Source of the DNA: an uncultured Pelagibacteraceae bacterium
GTDB taxonomy: Bacteria > Pseudomonadota > Alphaproteobacteria > Pelagibacterales > Pelagibacteraceae
Length of the DNA stretch: 64,000 nt
Assembly (NCBI GenBank): GCA_902582235.1
Contig: CACHQX010000001.1
Span: 1 to 64,000, forward strand
Direction of reading: 5' to 3'
Shown here: one piece after another, positions 56,139-64,000 of the stretch
Layout: each line of letters starts with the position of its first letter
Numbering within the stretch: position 1 is the first letter of the stretch
Translations under genes and position numbers: made by a program
Notes under the pieces: model-generated
What the model saw: only the letters and a program-made list of their open reading frames with translations
The model's database searches: none
What the model was told of the DNA's origin: nothing

Positions 56139-56846
56139 TTGAAAAAAAATATAAATAAAATTGTTGTAAGCGGCGGAAATGGGAGATTTGCAAACGTATT
56201 GAAAAAGACTGTTGTTTCAAAAAATTACTACTTTCCTAGCAAATCTCAAATGAATATTCTAAATCTTGGATCCTTAGAAAAATACCTTAAATTGAAAAAG
56301 CCAAAATATTTTATACATGTAGCTGGATTATCAAGACCTATGAATATTCATGATAAAATAATTTCTAAGAGTATTGACATGAATATAATTGGCACATGTA
56401 ACGTTGTTAAAATCTGTGAAAGACTTAAGATAAAGCTCATCTATTTCTCAACTGGTTATGTATATCCAGGAATTAAAGGGAATTATACGGAGGAAGACTC
56501 TGTAAACCCTATTAATAAATATGCAATTTCTAAACTTGGTGGTGAGTGTGCTGTTAAAATGTATGATAATTCATTAATCTTAAGAATTATGATGTGTGAA
56601 AAACCATTTATCCACAAATCTGCTTTTTATGATGTTAAAACTAATTTTATTTTCCAGGAAGATGTTGCGAAGATGATACCAAAACTACTAAATAAAAAAG
56701 GAATTATAAACATTGGGGGAAAAACACAGTCTGTTTATAATTTTGCTAAAAAGTATAATAAAAAGATTAAAAAAACTTCTGGAAAAAAAATCTTTCCACC
56801 AAATCCGTCAATGAATTTAACAAAACTAAAAAAGATTTTAAATTAA
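56139..56846 (+). CDS. RmlD-like NDP-4-keto-sugar reductase (short SDR)
   Basis: A 235-residue Rossmann protein with GGNGRFANVLKK at residues 12-23, FIHVAGLSRP and the catalytic YAISK with Thr/Ser-type STGYVYPG. It resembles RmlD/TylC2-type reductases, which reduce the C4 ketone last. It is about 50-60 residues shorter than typical RmlD, lacking part of the C-terminal substrate domain. The start is TTG at 56139 with no clear Shine-Dalgarno. Role inferred from the locus. Confidence 0.72.
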   Translation: MKKNINKIVVSGGNGRFANVLKKTVVSKNYYFPSKSQMNILNLGSLEKYLKLKKPKYFIHVAGLSRPMNIHDKIISKSIDMNIIGTCNVVKICERLKIKLIYFSTGYVYPGIKGNYTEEDSVNPINKYAISKLGGECAVKMYDNSLILRIMMCEKPFIHKSAFYDVKTNFIFQEDVAKMIPKLLNKKGIINIGGKTQSVYNFAKKYNKKIKKTSGKKIFPPNPSMNLTKLKKILN

Positions 56847-56860
56847 TAAAGTAAATATTA

Positions 56861-56937
56861 TGGTAGCGGGAAGTGGGATCGAACCACTGACCTCGGGCTT
56901 ATGAGTCCCGCGCTCTAACCAACTGAGCTACCCCGCC
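56861..56937 (-). tRNA. tRNA-Met (CAT anticodon), elongator type
   Basis: A 77-base cloverleaf including an encoded CCA. Acceptor GGCGGGG pairs with TCCCGCT (G-U at both ends), D-arm GCTC/GAGC, T-arm AGTGG/CCACT. The anticodon is CAT at 56903-56901. The first pair is G-U rather than the C-A mismatch of an initiator tRNA, and the sequence resembles alphaproteobacterial elongator tRNA-Met. In the anticodon stem, position 31 (A, 56906) faces 39 (G, 56898), a mismatch. Confidence 0.93.
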
Positions 56938-56956
56938 ACAAAATTATTATTGATCT

Positions 56957-56984
56957 ATAATACTTTTTATTTTTGTGCAATCAA
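56957..56984 (-). promoter_or_regulatory. Candidate promoter of tRNA-Met
   Basis: On the minus strand TTGATT (56984-56979) and TATTAT (56962-56957) are spaced 16 bp. The predicted start near 56950 gives a 13-base leader before the tRNA. Pattern match only. Confidence 0.42.
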
Positions 56985-57074
56985 GAATTTGTCTACTTTT
57001 TCTTTTTATTGTGTCATATGTAAGTTAAAATATATGTATTTTGAGTGAGTCAAGATTTATAAACACATTAAGAT

Positions 57075-58181
57075 ATGAAAAATAAATTCATAAATAGATT
57101 TTTTCCAAAAAGGTTTGATAAGTATTGGAAAAAAATAGAGGACTCAAAAGACGTGAATGATACTCTTAGATATATTACTAACAATTTTATCAAATCTAAA
57201 TCATACAAACTTGTCTCTAATTATTGGCATGTTCTAAATATTGCTAATTATAAATCGCTTTCTATGTTTGGAGTAAAAAAATATGGTTCTACGATAGCAA
57301 GAAATTACTACACTTTTACAAAAATTTATCATGATGAGTGGTTCGATGAAACTGTTAATAATTTAAAAGATACTCCATTTAAAATCGACAGTATAGAAGT
57401 ATTTAAAAAACATGACGGATTTACTCTTGAGGAGAGCATAAGTTATAATTATCTTTGTTATTTACTTTTTTATAATCTTAAAAAAACTGATAATTTTCAA
57501 AATTTAAATAAATTAAAGGACCATACATATTTGGGGTTTAATGATCCTTACATTAAGATAGAAAATATCAATGTAACAACAGATAAGATTGTTTCTTTAA
57601 TGGATTATGGAAAAATACGAAAAGCATTTGATATTACAAAATTAAACAAGATACTTGAAATTGGTGCTGGTTCAGGCAGAACGTGTGAAGCTATCCTTTC
57701 AATAGAAAAAAATTTGAAATATATTATTTGTGATATAGTCCCAGCAATATATATATCTTACGAAAGACTAAAGTTAGCATTCCCTAATAAAAAAATATCT
57801 TTATTGATTGATGAAAATGATAAAACTAAATTAGAGGAAAAAATTGAAAAAAGTGATATTGCTTTTATTTTTCCACATCAGTTAGAAATTTTAAATAGGA
57901 AAAGCTTAGACTTGATTTTGGCAATAGATTGTATGCATGAAATGGACAAATCTACAATACAATATTACTTCAAATTATTTAATCATATTTCAACAAGGTT
58001 TTATTTTAGCATCTGGAGCAAAACTGACGTACCTTATAGTAAAAATATTTTTAAGAAAAAAAATATACTCGATTATAATGCTGGAGACTATAAAATACCA
58101 AGTAATTGGAAGAATATGTTTCAAGAAAAAATTGATTTTCCTTCCAATATGTTGGCTCTAGGTTTTAAAATAAAAGAATAA
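57075..58181 (+). CDS. Putative sugar O-methyltransferase
   Basis: A 368-residue protein with an N-terminal helical domain of about 180 residues and a C-terminal Rossmann methyltransferase domain (motif I KILEIGAGSGRTCEA at about residues 196-210, acidic CDIVP after the second strand). This layout resembles the putative sugar O-methyltransferase family found among surface glycan genes. The target is unknown. It sits alone on the plus strand between tRNA-Met and the sulfotransferase gene. Confidence 0.65.
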   Translation: MKNKFINRFFPKRFDKYWKKIEDSKDVNDTLRYITNNFIKSKSYKLVSNYWHVLNIANYKSLSMFGVKKYGSTIARNYYTFTKIYHDEWFDETVNNLKDTPFKIDSIEVFKKHDGFTLEESISYNYLCYLLFYNLKKTDNFQNLNKLKDHTYLGFNDPYIKIENINVTTDKIVSLMDYGKIRKAFDITKLNKILEIGAGSGRTCEAILSIEKNLKYIICDIVPAIYISYERLKLAFPNKKISLLIDENDKTKLEEKIEKSDIAFIFPHQLEILNRKSLDLILAIDCMHEMDKSTIQYYFKLFNHISTRFYFSIWSKTDVPYSKNIFKKKNILDYNAGDYKIPSNWKNMFQEKIDFPSNMLALGFKIKE

Positions 58182-58210
58182 TTAAAGTCACGAAAAACTG
58201 AATATTTTGA

Positions 58211-59056
58211 TTATTCAAATTTGTCTGGAATTTTTATATTTAATAAATCTAAGCTTTCTTTTGATAATTCGATTGATTTTTTTATAGTTTCTGAGTTTAA
58301 AAAATCTTCTCCAAAATTTAAGCTCCCTTTATCATAAAACTCTGGATAAGAACTTTTAGCCTTAAAATCTTTTAATGATGTGTTTTCTACTATGCTATTT
58401 ATTGTAGGGTTATCATATTTGCAACCAATAAAATTAAAAACTTTTTTTATAACATCTGATTTTTTTGTACATAACAATTCATATGTTATAAATAACGAAT
58501 TCTTATTTTTTTTTTCAAAAATTTTTTTAACTCGAGAATTCCACAAATTAGATTTGTGTATAACAAATTTATCAAGATCTAATTTGCCATCAATTTCTAA
58601 AACTTTGATATGACCATATTCATTTTCTTTCTTGTATAATCTATGATTATGATTCCATAGGGATATAGCTCTATCAATTGGGTTTCTGAAAATTATAATT
58701 GATTTACTGTTTGTAAAATTATCATTTAAAATATTAAAGTTTTCTAACAAAAAATTATTATCACTAATACCAACAAATTTTTTATCCAATTTCCTTTCTT
58801 CAGCAATATCATTTATTATTTTAAACAAAGCATTATCATAAACTTTAGAACTTACAGGTTTGACTTCTTTTAAACCTATTCTATCTCCAGTTTGCTTTAT
58901 TCTTAAATTATAACCTCTATGAATTCTTATAAATTCTTGTAATAAGTAATTTAGATCATCTTCAAATTGACAGCTAATATCATTGTGTAAATTGAGAATT
59001 CTTTGAAGCAAAGTAGTACCAGATTTTGCTATTCCTCCACAAAAAAATAAATTCAT
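58211..59056 (-). CDS. Sulfotransferase family protein
   Basis: A 281-residue P-loop-like sulfotransferase. The 5'-phosphosulfate loop is seen as GGIAKSGTTLLQRIL at residues 7-21 and the 3'-phosphate site as IIFRNPIDRAISLW near residue 123. It would move a sulfuryl group from PAPS to an acceptor, probably a surface sugar given the neighbouring glycan genes. PAPS synthesis genes are not in the window. It follows the transporter gene after 20 bp on the same strand. Confidence 0.83.
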   Translation of the reverse strand: MNLFFCGGIAKSGTTLLQRILNLHNDISCQFEDDLNYLLQEFIRIHRGYNLRIKQTGDRIGLKEVKPVSSKVYDNALFKIINDIAEERKLDKKFVGISDNNFLLENFNILNDNFTNSKSIIIFRNPIDRAISLWNHNHRLYKKENEYGHIKVLEIDGKLDLDKFVIHKSNLWNSRVKKIFEKKNKNSLFITYELLCTKKSDVIKKVFNFIGCKYDNPTINSIVENTSLKDFKAKSSYPEFYDKGSLNFGEDFLNSETIKKSIELSKESLDLLNIKIPDKFE

Positions 59057-59076
59057 TATTTAATAGTAAAATTAAA

Positions 59077-59931
59077 TTATTTCGAAGTGATTTTATTTAT
59101 GTTTATATTACCAATATAAAACATTAAAGCAACGTATTGTATTAAAGCATAAATTGCTATCGGTGTAATATATTCAATCTCATGAAATAATTGAGCTCCA
59201 ACGATAAAGCCCATTGCACCATTTTGCAGCATAGCTTCAATCATAATAGTCCTTTTTACCTTAACATCCCTTAATGTGTAACTTGTTATTATATAAACAG
59301 ATGTCAAAACTGAAATAATCACAACGAAAGCAATTGCCCCTGCATCTGCGAAATAACCACCTAAATTTCCTTGTTCAGTAAATATTGCTACTAACAATAT
59401 GATAATAAATAAAGCTAAAGCTGCTCTATCAAATTTTAAATTATTTTGCTCAGAAAATCTTTTAAAATTTCCCCTTACAAGAATTCCAACAAAAGTTGGT
59501 AAAGCTATAAATAAAAACATTCTGACTGAGAATTTTAAAAGATTCAGATCAAATTCTACTGATGAAAAGAATGCAGCATATATCTTCAAAAACATTGGGA
59601 TCGTTATAAATGATATCAATCCACAAATTGAGGTAATGCTTATTGATAAAGCTACATTTCCTCTAACAAGTTTAGTAGCATAATTTGACATAACAGCAGA
59701 AGGCAGAATTAATAATAAGAATACTCCAAGTTGAAATTCGGCTTGCATTGGAAAAAAGGAAATAATGATAATTCCAATTAATGGAAGCATTATCATTTGA
59801 CATATTAGTGCTACAATAAGATTTCTAGGTTTTTTCAATACCTCAAAGAAATCTTTATAAGATAGATTAAGACCCAAAGAAAACATGATAAAAATCATGC
59901 CAAGTGGTCCGACGGTTTTTACAAATTCCAC
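59077..59931 (-). CDS. Bile acid:sodium symporter (BASS) family transporter
   Basis: A 284-residue membrane protein with eight to ten predicted helices, starting VGPLGMIFIMFSLGLNLSYKDF and with EAMLQNGAMGFIVGAQLF near the C terminus, which matches the helix-crossing sodium/substrate motif of the ASBT/BASS group. Substrates in bacteria include organic anions such as pantoate or keto acids. The exact substrate is unknown. It diverges from the regulator-like gene by 110 bp. Confidence 0.82.
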   Translation of the reverse strand: MEFVKTVGPLGMIFIMFSLGLNLSYKDFFEVLKKPRNLIVALICQMIMLPLIGIIIISFFPMQAEFQLGVFLLLILPSAVMSNYATKLVRGNVALSISITSICGLISFITIPMFLKIYAAFFSSVEFDLNLLKFSVRMFLFIALPTFVGILVRGNFKRFSEQNNLKFDRAALALFIIILLVAIFTEQGNLGGYFADAGAIAFVVIISVLTSVYIITSYTLRDVKVKRTIMIEAMLQNGAMGFIVGAQLFHEIEYITPIAIYALIQYVALMFYIGNININKITSK

Positions 59932-60041
59932 AATTCCCTCACTCGCTTTATGAACGAAAAAAAATAAAATTCAAGGCATTTTTGTTCATTTTGGGGTTGC
60001 TAAATCAAAAAATTTAGGATTATTTGCGTTAATAATAAAAA

Positions 60042-61046
60042 ATGTCTTTAAGAGAGCTAAAGTTTTCAGATCAAATTCAAGAAGAACAAGTTAAATCTGT
60101 CTATCATAAAAATTTTAATTATATCGTTACAGAAAGATTTTATTTCCAACAACAATGGCTACATGCTGCTTATAATAGATTTAAAGACTTTGATAAGTAT
60201 TTAATCTTAATTCATCTAGTACACAAAACTTTTAAAGCATATGGAGATTTTCAAATTAAAAATTCATTTGATGAGTTTTATGCAAAAGAAACTTATGAAA
60301 TACAAAAAATAAATGTAATTGATTTATCAAAGGAATTACTAATTTCAAAGGAAACTACTAGAAGAAAAATTTTAGAAATGGAGAGAGATGGAGCTATTAA
60401 GAAAGATAAAAAAAAAATAATGATTAATCGTAAAGGACAAGAGTACCAAAAACCAAAAGACTCGATACGAAATATGGCTAGATTACTTTCAAGATTTACT
60501 GAATTTCTAAGTCAAGCAGGATATTTAGATAAAAAAGTTGAAAATGCTGTTTTAGATAAAAAGATAAGAGATAATTTCACACAAATTTGGACTATCTTTT
60601 TTGAATTTCAAATACCAACTATTGTAGGTTGGAAAAAATTTTTTGGAGATATAGAGACCTGGGCTATCTGGGCTCAATGTGCTTATAATCAAAATCTTGT
60701 AATGAATAAAGGTTTTAAAGAAAATATAAGTCCGGAATTAACAGCAGATAATTTTATTGAAAAAATTAACAATTGGGGAAACCAAGGTTTAAATGCAATG
60801 ACCATATCTGAGTTATCAGGAATACCAAGACCTACAGCTCTTAGAAAATTAAATACTTTGCTTAAAAGAAAATTGCTTAAAAAGGATAAAAATAATCTTT
60901 ATCTTTTATTCGGGTTACCAAAATTAGATACAAATACTATTGAAAAAGATGTAACTTTAAAAACAGTTCGTGATATTAATAAAAGCAATGAAGAAAGATT
61001 TATTAGAATGTTAACGAAAATATTGAATACTATCGTATTTAATTAA
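60042..61046 (+). CDS. Putative regulator with two winged-helix regions
   Basis: A 334-residue protein with two helix-turn-helix-like parts: residues ~91-128 (VIDLSKELLISKETTRRKIL then EMERDGAIKKD) and ~250-290 (AMTISELSGIPRPTALRKLN then TLLKRKLLKKD). Both look like winged-helix modules of the MarR/Crp type with basic wings. The middle is hydrophobic and tryptophan-rich (residues ~181-222), possibly a ligand or dimer domain. No family recognised with confidence. It may control the divergent transporter gene. Confidence 0.62.
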   Translation: MSLRELKFSDQIQEEQVKSVYHKNFNYIVTERFYFQQQWLHAAYNRFKDFDKYLILIHLVHKTFKAYGDFQIKNSFDEFYAKETYEIQKINVIDLSKELLISKETTRRKILEMERDGAIKKDKKKIMINRKGQEYQKPKDSIRNMARLLSRFTEFLSQAGYLDKKVENAVLDKKIRDNFTQIWTIFFEFQIPTIVGWKKFFGDIETWAIWAQCAYNQNLVMNKGFKENISPELTADNFIEKINNWGNQGLNAMTISELSGIPRPTALRKLNTLLKRKLLKKDKNNLYLLFGLPKLDTNTIEKDVTLKTVRDINKSNEERFIRMLTKILNTIVFN

Positions 61047-61231
61047 AGAGAAGCAATAATACCAGTAATTACTATCACTGAACCAATCAAACCTAAGAAT
61101 AAAAGATTTTCTTTTCTTTCTTTTTTCTTCTCGTCTCTAACTCTTGATAGTAAATCGTTGATATCAACTTTAATATTTGGCGTTTTTTTAAGCTCTACTT
61201 GTTGATCGTAATTTGATGTTTCCCCACTCAT
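61043..61231 (-). CDS. Small membrane-anchored protein (62 residues)
   Basis: A 62-residue protein with a charged N-terminal part containing KVDINDLLSRVRDEKKKERKE and one C-terminal membrane helix (residues ~42-61, LLFLGLIGSVIVITGIIASL). No family recognised. The coding sense and placement between two genes make it more likely real than a shadow. It overlaps the regulator gene tail to tail by 4 bp. It could be a tail-anchored protein. Confidence 0.55.
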   Translation of the reverse strand: MSGETSNYDQQVELKKTPNIKVDINDLLSRVRDEKKKERKENLLFLGLIGSVIVITGIIASL

Positions 61232-61275
61232 GAGATGTATTTAACACCAACCGATTCGAATTTTCAAGAAAATCC

Positions 61276-61340
61276 TTGTTCAAAATGAGTTGAATGTTTT
61301 GGGCAGTATGTTACTTTATAACATCTTTGTCCAAAATGGT
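61276..61340. other. Cluster of CAAAATG-type repeats in the intergenic gap
   Basis: The 110-bp gap 61232-61341 holds TTGTTCAAAATGAG at 61276-61289, TTGTCCAAAATGGT at about 61328-61341 and, in reverse, GCCCAAAACATTC at 61291-61303. An exact 14-base copy of the first recurs at 61592-61605 inside the downstream dehydrogenase gene, and a related TTGTTCATTTTGGGG lies at 59983-59997 in the gap before the winged-helix gene. This could be an operator set; significance is untested. Confidence 0.3.
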
Positions 61341-61341
61341 C

Positions 61342-63786
61342 TTATAATGAATTCAGTTTTTTGTCGTTTAAAGGTCGGGTAATCACAGAAGCTTGGTATT
61401 TTTTTTTCTCAATCTCTATCTCAAAGGCTTCTTTATCTATCCCGTCACTGCTTAATCCAGAGTTTATATATCCAAAAGCTAAATTTTTGTTGTAATTAAA
61501 AGAGTAACAGCCTGAAGTTGTACGTCCCACAATCTTATCTTTTAAATAAATGGGTTCATCATGAAGCAACAATGGTGCTCCTTCTTTAGAATTGTTCAAA
61601 ATGAGCATTTTAAATTTCTTATGATCTTTTTGATCTCGTTTTTTCTCTAAAGCAGCCCTTCCAATGAAATTTATATTTTTTTTAAAACTTACAGCAAAGC
61701 TTAAACCTGCCTCAAATTGGTTTTCTTCAGGTGAAATATCGTGGCCCCAATGTAAATAACCACTTTCCATCCTCATAATATCCATTGCATGCATTCCACA
61801 AAGAGAAATTTTGTAAGTTTTTCCTTTATTGATTAAAATATCAAAAAGTTTTACTGCATTTTCTTTTTTAACATAAAGTTCAAAGCCTAATTCGCCCACA
61901 TATGAAATTCTTTGGGCCCATACTTCTACATCATTTATTTTAACAAATTTTGCTGTAGCAAATTTGAAGTTTTCATTAGAAAAATCATCTGAGCTGATTG
62001 AAGAAATCATTTCTCTGCTTTTTGGACCGAATAAGCCTAGACAACAATAATCTTCAGTAACATCTGTTAGTTTCACATCTTTAGAAATATGCTTTAAAAT
62101 ATGAAATTTATCGTGTTCTCTATTTGCGGCAGATGAAACAATTCTAAAATAATTCTTTTTAATACAAATAACAGTTAAATCAGTTTCAATTCCTCCATCT
62201 GAATTTAACATTTGCGTATATTTAATTTTACCAGGTTCATTTGGAATATTTGCTGTACATAATATTTGCAACTCTTCATGAACTTTTTCTCCTTTTAAAT
62301 CAAATTTTGAAAATGGAGATAATTCAAATAAACCTATATTTGTTCTTGCATTTATTGTTTCAAACTTTGCGCTAGGATACCAGTTTTGATAATTGTAACT
62401 ATATTTATAATCTTTATTTTTCTCGTCTTTTGAAAACCACATTGGTCTTTCATAACCACCAGATACACCAAAACATGCGCCATGATCTTTTAATCTATCA
62501 TGATAAGGAAGAGTAATTACATTTCTTGAAGTGTTGTGTTGTTTATACGGCCAGTGCATTCCATATAAATCACCAAGTGTTTCCGTCACTCTTTCTTTAA
62601 TAAAATTAATACTAGAATGAAATTTTTGAAATCTTTTAATGTCGTAACTAAAAATATCTTCATTAATATGACCATTCATCATCCATTCGGCTGTTACTTT
62701 ACCAACACCACCAGCACTTGCTATTCCAATACTATTTAAGCCACAACAAACAAAAAAGTTTTTAACTTCAGGAACTTCACCTAACAAAGTATTTGTATCT
62801 GGTGTAAAAGACTCTGGACCTGCAAAAAATTTTCTTATTCCTGTTTTTTCAAGAATAGGAAATCTTTTCATACACGCATTTAAATAAGGTTCAAAATGTT
62901 CTAAATTTTCTGGAAACTCACCAAAAGAAAAATTTTCTGGAACTTTATTAGTTTTATCAAATGCTGGAATAGATTTTCCCTCAAATATTCCTAAAAGTAA
63001 TTTTCCAGCATCTTCTTTAAAGTAAGTTCTGCTATCAAAATCTCTGATTACTGGTAAATCTTTTGGTACTTCTTTTACTGGTTCCGTAATTACATAAAAG
63101 TGTTCAGCTGGATATAATGGAATGCTAACACCTAACTTTTCTCCAATTTGTCTTGACCACATTCCTGTTGCTAAAACAATATATTCACACTCAATTTTTT
63201 CCCCATTAACAACTACACCTTCTATTCTTTTATTCTTAACTAAAATGTCTTTTACAGGTGAGTCTTCAAAAATTTTTGCACCTTCTGCTCTCGCAGCTTT
63301 AGCAAGTAATTGAGTTATTCCTGATGGATCTCCTGATCCATCTCCTGGCATTAAAATACCACCTAACAGATCATCATTTTTAATTAATGGAACCTTTTCT
63401 TTAATTTGATCTTTATTTAAAATTTGTACATCAACATCAAAAAGTTGAGCAGTTGTTGCTTGTCTTTTTAATTCCTGCCATCTACCCTCTTCTTGAGCAA
63501 TTGACATTGCACCATTTAAACGAAGTCCTGCTGAGTGATCTACTTTTTTTTCAAGTTCTTTATAAAGATCTAACGAATATTTTCTGATTTTCGTAATTGT
63601 TGCAGAAGGTCCTAATTGACTAACCAGTCCTGCTGCGTGCCAAGTGGTACCTGAAGTTAGTTTATCTCTTTCTAAAAGGATAACATCTTTCCAGCCAAAC
63701 TTTGCTAAATGGTAAGCACATGAACATCCAACAACCCCACCACCAATAACAACAACTTTTGTGCTACTAGGTATTTTTTTACTCAT
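61342..63786 (-). CDS. Dimethylglycine/sarcosine dehydrogenase-type FAD and folate (GcvT) protein
   Basis: An 814-residue two-part protein. Residues ~10-400 are a DAO-type flavin domain (GGGVVGCS at 15-22, TSGTTWHAAGL with His50 at the covalent-FAD position); residues ~450-800 are GcvT/aminomethyltransferase-like (GLFELSPFSKFDL, GELGFELYV, PEENQFEAGL). It probably demethylates dimethylglycine or sarcosine and passes the one-carbon unit to tetrahydrofolate. It starts 4 bp after the alanine dehydrogenase gene. The exact substrate is uncertain. Confidence 0.88.
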   Translation of the reverse strand: MSKKIPSSTKVVVIGGGVVGCSCAYHLAKFGWKDVILLERDKLTSGTTWHAAGLVSQLGPSATITKIRKYSLDLYKELEKKVDHSAGLRLNGAMSIAQEEGRWQELKRQATTAQLFDVDVQILNKDQIKEKVPLIKNDDLLGGILMPGDGSGDPSGITQLLAKAARAEGAKIFEDSPVKDILVKNKRIEGVVVNGEKIECEYIVLATGMWSRQIGEKLGVSIPLYPAEHFYVITEPVKEVPKDLPVIRDFDSRTYFKEDAGKLLLGIFEGKSIPAFDKTNKVPENFSFGEFPENLEHFEPYLNACMKRFPILEKTGIRKFFAGPESFTPDTNTLLGEVPEVKNFFVCCGLNSIGIASAGGVGKVTAEWMMNGHINEDIFSYDIKRFQKFHSSINFIKERVTETLGDLYGMHWPYKQHNTSRNVITLPYHDRLKDHGACFGVSGGYERPMWFSKDEKNKDYKYSYNYQNWYPSAKFETINARTNIGLFELSPFSKFDLKGEKVHEELQILCTANIPNEPGKIKYTQMLNSDGGIETDLTVICIKKNYFRIVSSAANREHDKFHILKHISKDVKLTDVTEDYCCLGLFGPKSREMISSISSDDFSNENFKFATAKFVKINDVEVWAQRISYVGELGFELYVKKENAVKLFDILINKGKTYKISLCGMHAMDIMRMESGYLHWGHDISPEENQFEAGLSFAVSFKKNINFIGRAALEKKRDQKDHKKFKMLILNNSKEGAPLLLHDEPIYLKDKIVGRTTSGCYSFNYNKNLAFGYINSGLSSDGIDKEAFEIEIEKKKYQASVITRPLNDKKLNSL

Positions 63787-63790
63787 TTAA

Positions 63791-64000
63791 TTAATTTTTG
63801 ATTGCTTCACCTGCGCTAACATATTCGTAACCAAAAACATCTGCAACAGCTTTATAAGTCACATGGCCTTTGTGAACATTAAGTCCTGCCAAGAAATTCT
63901 TATCTTCGCCTAAAGCTTTTTGATAACCTTTATTTGCTAATTTTACTAAATATGGAAGAGTTGCTTTATTAAGTGCGAATGTAGAAGTTCTTGGCACTCC
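63791..64000 (-). CDS. ald: Alanine dehydrogenase, C-terminal part (cut by window edge)
   Basis: Only the last ~70 residues are inside the window. They read VPRTSTFALNKATLPYLVKL followed by GLNVHKGHVTYKAVADVFG, which is the conserved end of alanine dehydrogenase. The GTG that begins the visible part is an internal Val codon, not a start. The enzyme interconverts alanine and pyruvate with NAD and ammonia. It lies 4 bp before the dehydrogenase gene on the same strand, so both are likely in one transcript. Confidence 0.85.
   Translation of the reverse strand, partial: GVPRTSTFALNKATLPYLVKLANKGYQKALGEDKNFLAGLNVHKGHVTYKAVADVFGYEYVSAGEAIKN

Noticed and set aside
56861..56937. tRNA-Ile2 or initiator tRNA with CAT anticodon
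   Set aside because: The first pair is G1-U72, not a mismatch as in initiators, and the acceptor and D-arm match elongator tRNA-Met rather than tRNA-Ile2.
61232..61341. Glycine or SAM riboswitch near the dehydrogenase gene
   Set aside because: No conserved stem set or ligand-core sequence could be recognised. The gap is downstream of that gene, and the leader of its operon lies outside the window.
1..64000. CRISPR arrays, insertion sequences, rRNA genes, prophage
   Set aside because: No regularly spaced repeats, transposase, integrase, phage protein or rRNA sequence was seen on either strand.

Overview
The window looks like one stretch of a streamlined, very AT-rich alphaproteobacterial chromosome of the SAR11 / Candidatus Pelagibacter type. 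This rests on what is visible: low GC, lysine-rich proteins, 0-10 bp gaps or short overlaps between most genes, almost no intergenic DNA over 150 bp, no mobile elements, and a gene set familiar from SAR11 (map-purBCSQL-bolA-grx-rpsD, prpDBC, TRAP transporter, DMG/sarcosine-type dehydrogenase beside alanine dehydrogenase, SpeD-SpeE fusion). The taxonomic call is inference; no marker rRNA is present.

Layout. 1-2.2 kb, minus: stand-alone CinA-like domain protein, gamma-glutamylcyclotransferase-like protein, AzlC/AzlD exporter. 2.2-9.4 kb, plus: sfsA, map, the purine run purB-purC-purS-purQ-purL, then bolA and a CGFS glutaredoxin. 9.4-19.3 kb, minus: rpsD, trmJ-like, a urea-amidolyase-associated protein, citramalate synthase, cysS, nadE, type II DAHP synthase, glmS and a GlmU acetyltransferase domain without its uridyltransferase half. 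19.4-23.6 kb, plus: gph and the methylcitrate genes prpD-prpB-prpC. 23.6-27.2 kb, minus: a methyltransferase and nrdA-nrdB behind two NrdR-like boxes. 27.3-40.5 kb: phosphohexomutase, DoxX, two TSUP permeases, dusA, a TRAP system with a hairpin between dctP and dctQ, CoA-transferase, cmk, rpoZ with a long acidic tail, MFS, HIBADH-like, PNPOx-like and gamma-carbonic-anhydrase-like genes.

40.5-49.4 kb holds a peroxiredoxin-like gene, two glycosyltransferases and a DUF6165 gene, then a minus-strand operon: lipoprotein, mtnA, small membrane protein, FucA-like class II aldolase, SpeD-SpeE fusion. mtnP and apt lie divergently just beyond a small outer-membrane beta-barrel gene. Together these predict spermidine synthesis with the methylthioadenosine (MTA) by-product recycled to adenine/AMP and, through a FucA/Ald2-type aldolase, to DHAP plus 2-methylthioacetaldehyde (the DHAP shunt) rather than through the full methionine salvage cycle.

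49.4-59.1 kb is an accessory cell-surface glycan region: a family 2 glycosyltransferase, rmlB-rmlA-rmlC, a Gfo/Idh ketoreductase, an NDP-hexose 2,3-dehydratase, a TylC3-type C-methyltransferase, an RmlD-like reductase, tRNA-Met, a sugar O-methyltransferase-like gene and a sulfotransferase. The seven sugar enzymes match one for one the steps of dTDP-L-mycarose-type biosynthesis, so the cell probably makes a branched 2,6-dideoxy-3-C-methylhexose for its surface. 59.1-64 kb returns to core-like genes: BASS-family transporter, a protein with two winged-helix regions, a tiny membrane protein, a DMG/sarcosine-dehydrogenase-like flavoprotein and the 3' part of alanine dehydrogenase, cut by the window edge.

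No CRISPR array, rRNA, insertion sequence, phage gene or recognised riboswitch was seen. No gene-free stretch exceeds 300 bases; the longest is the 250 bp between 46992 and 47241.
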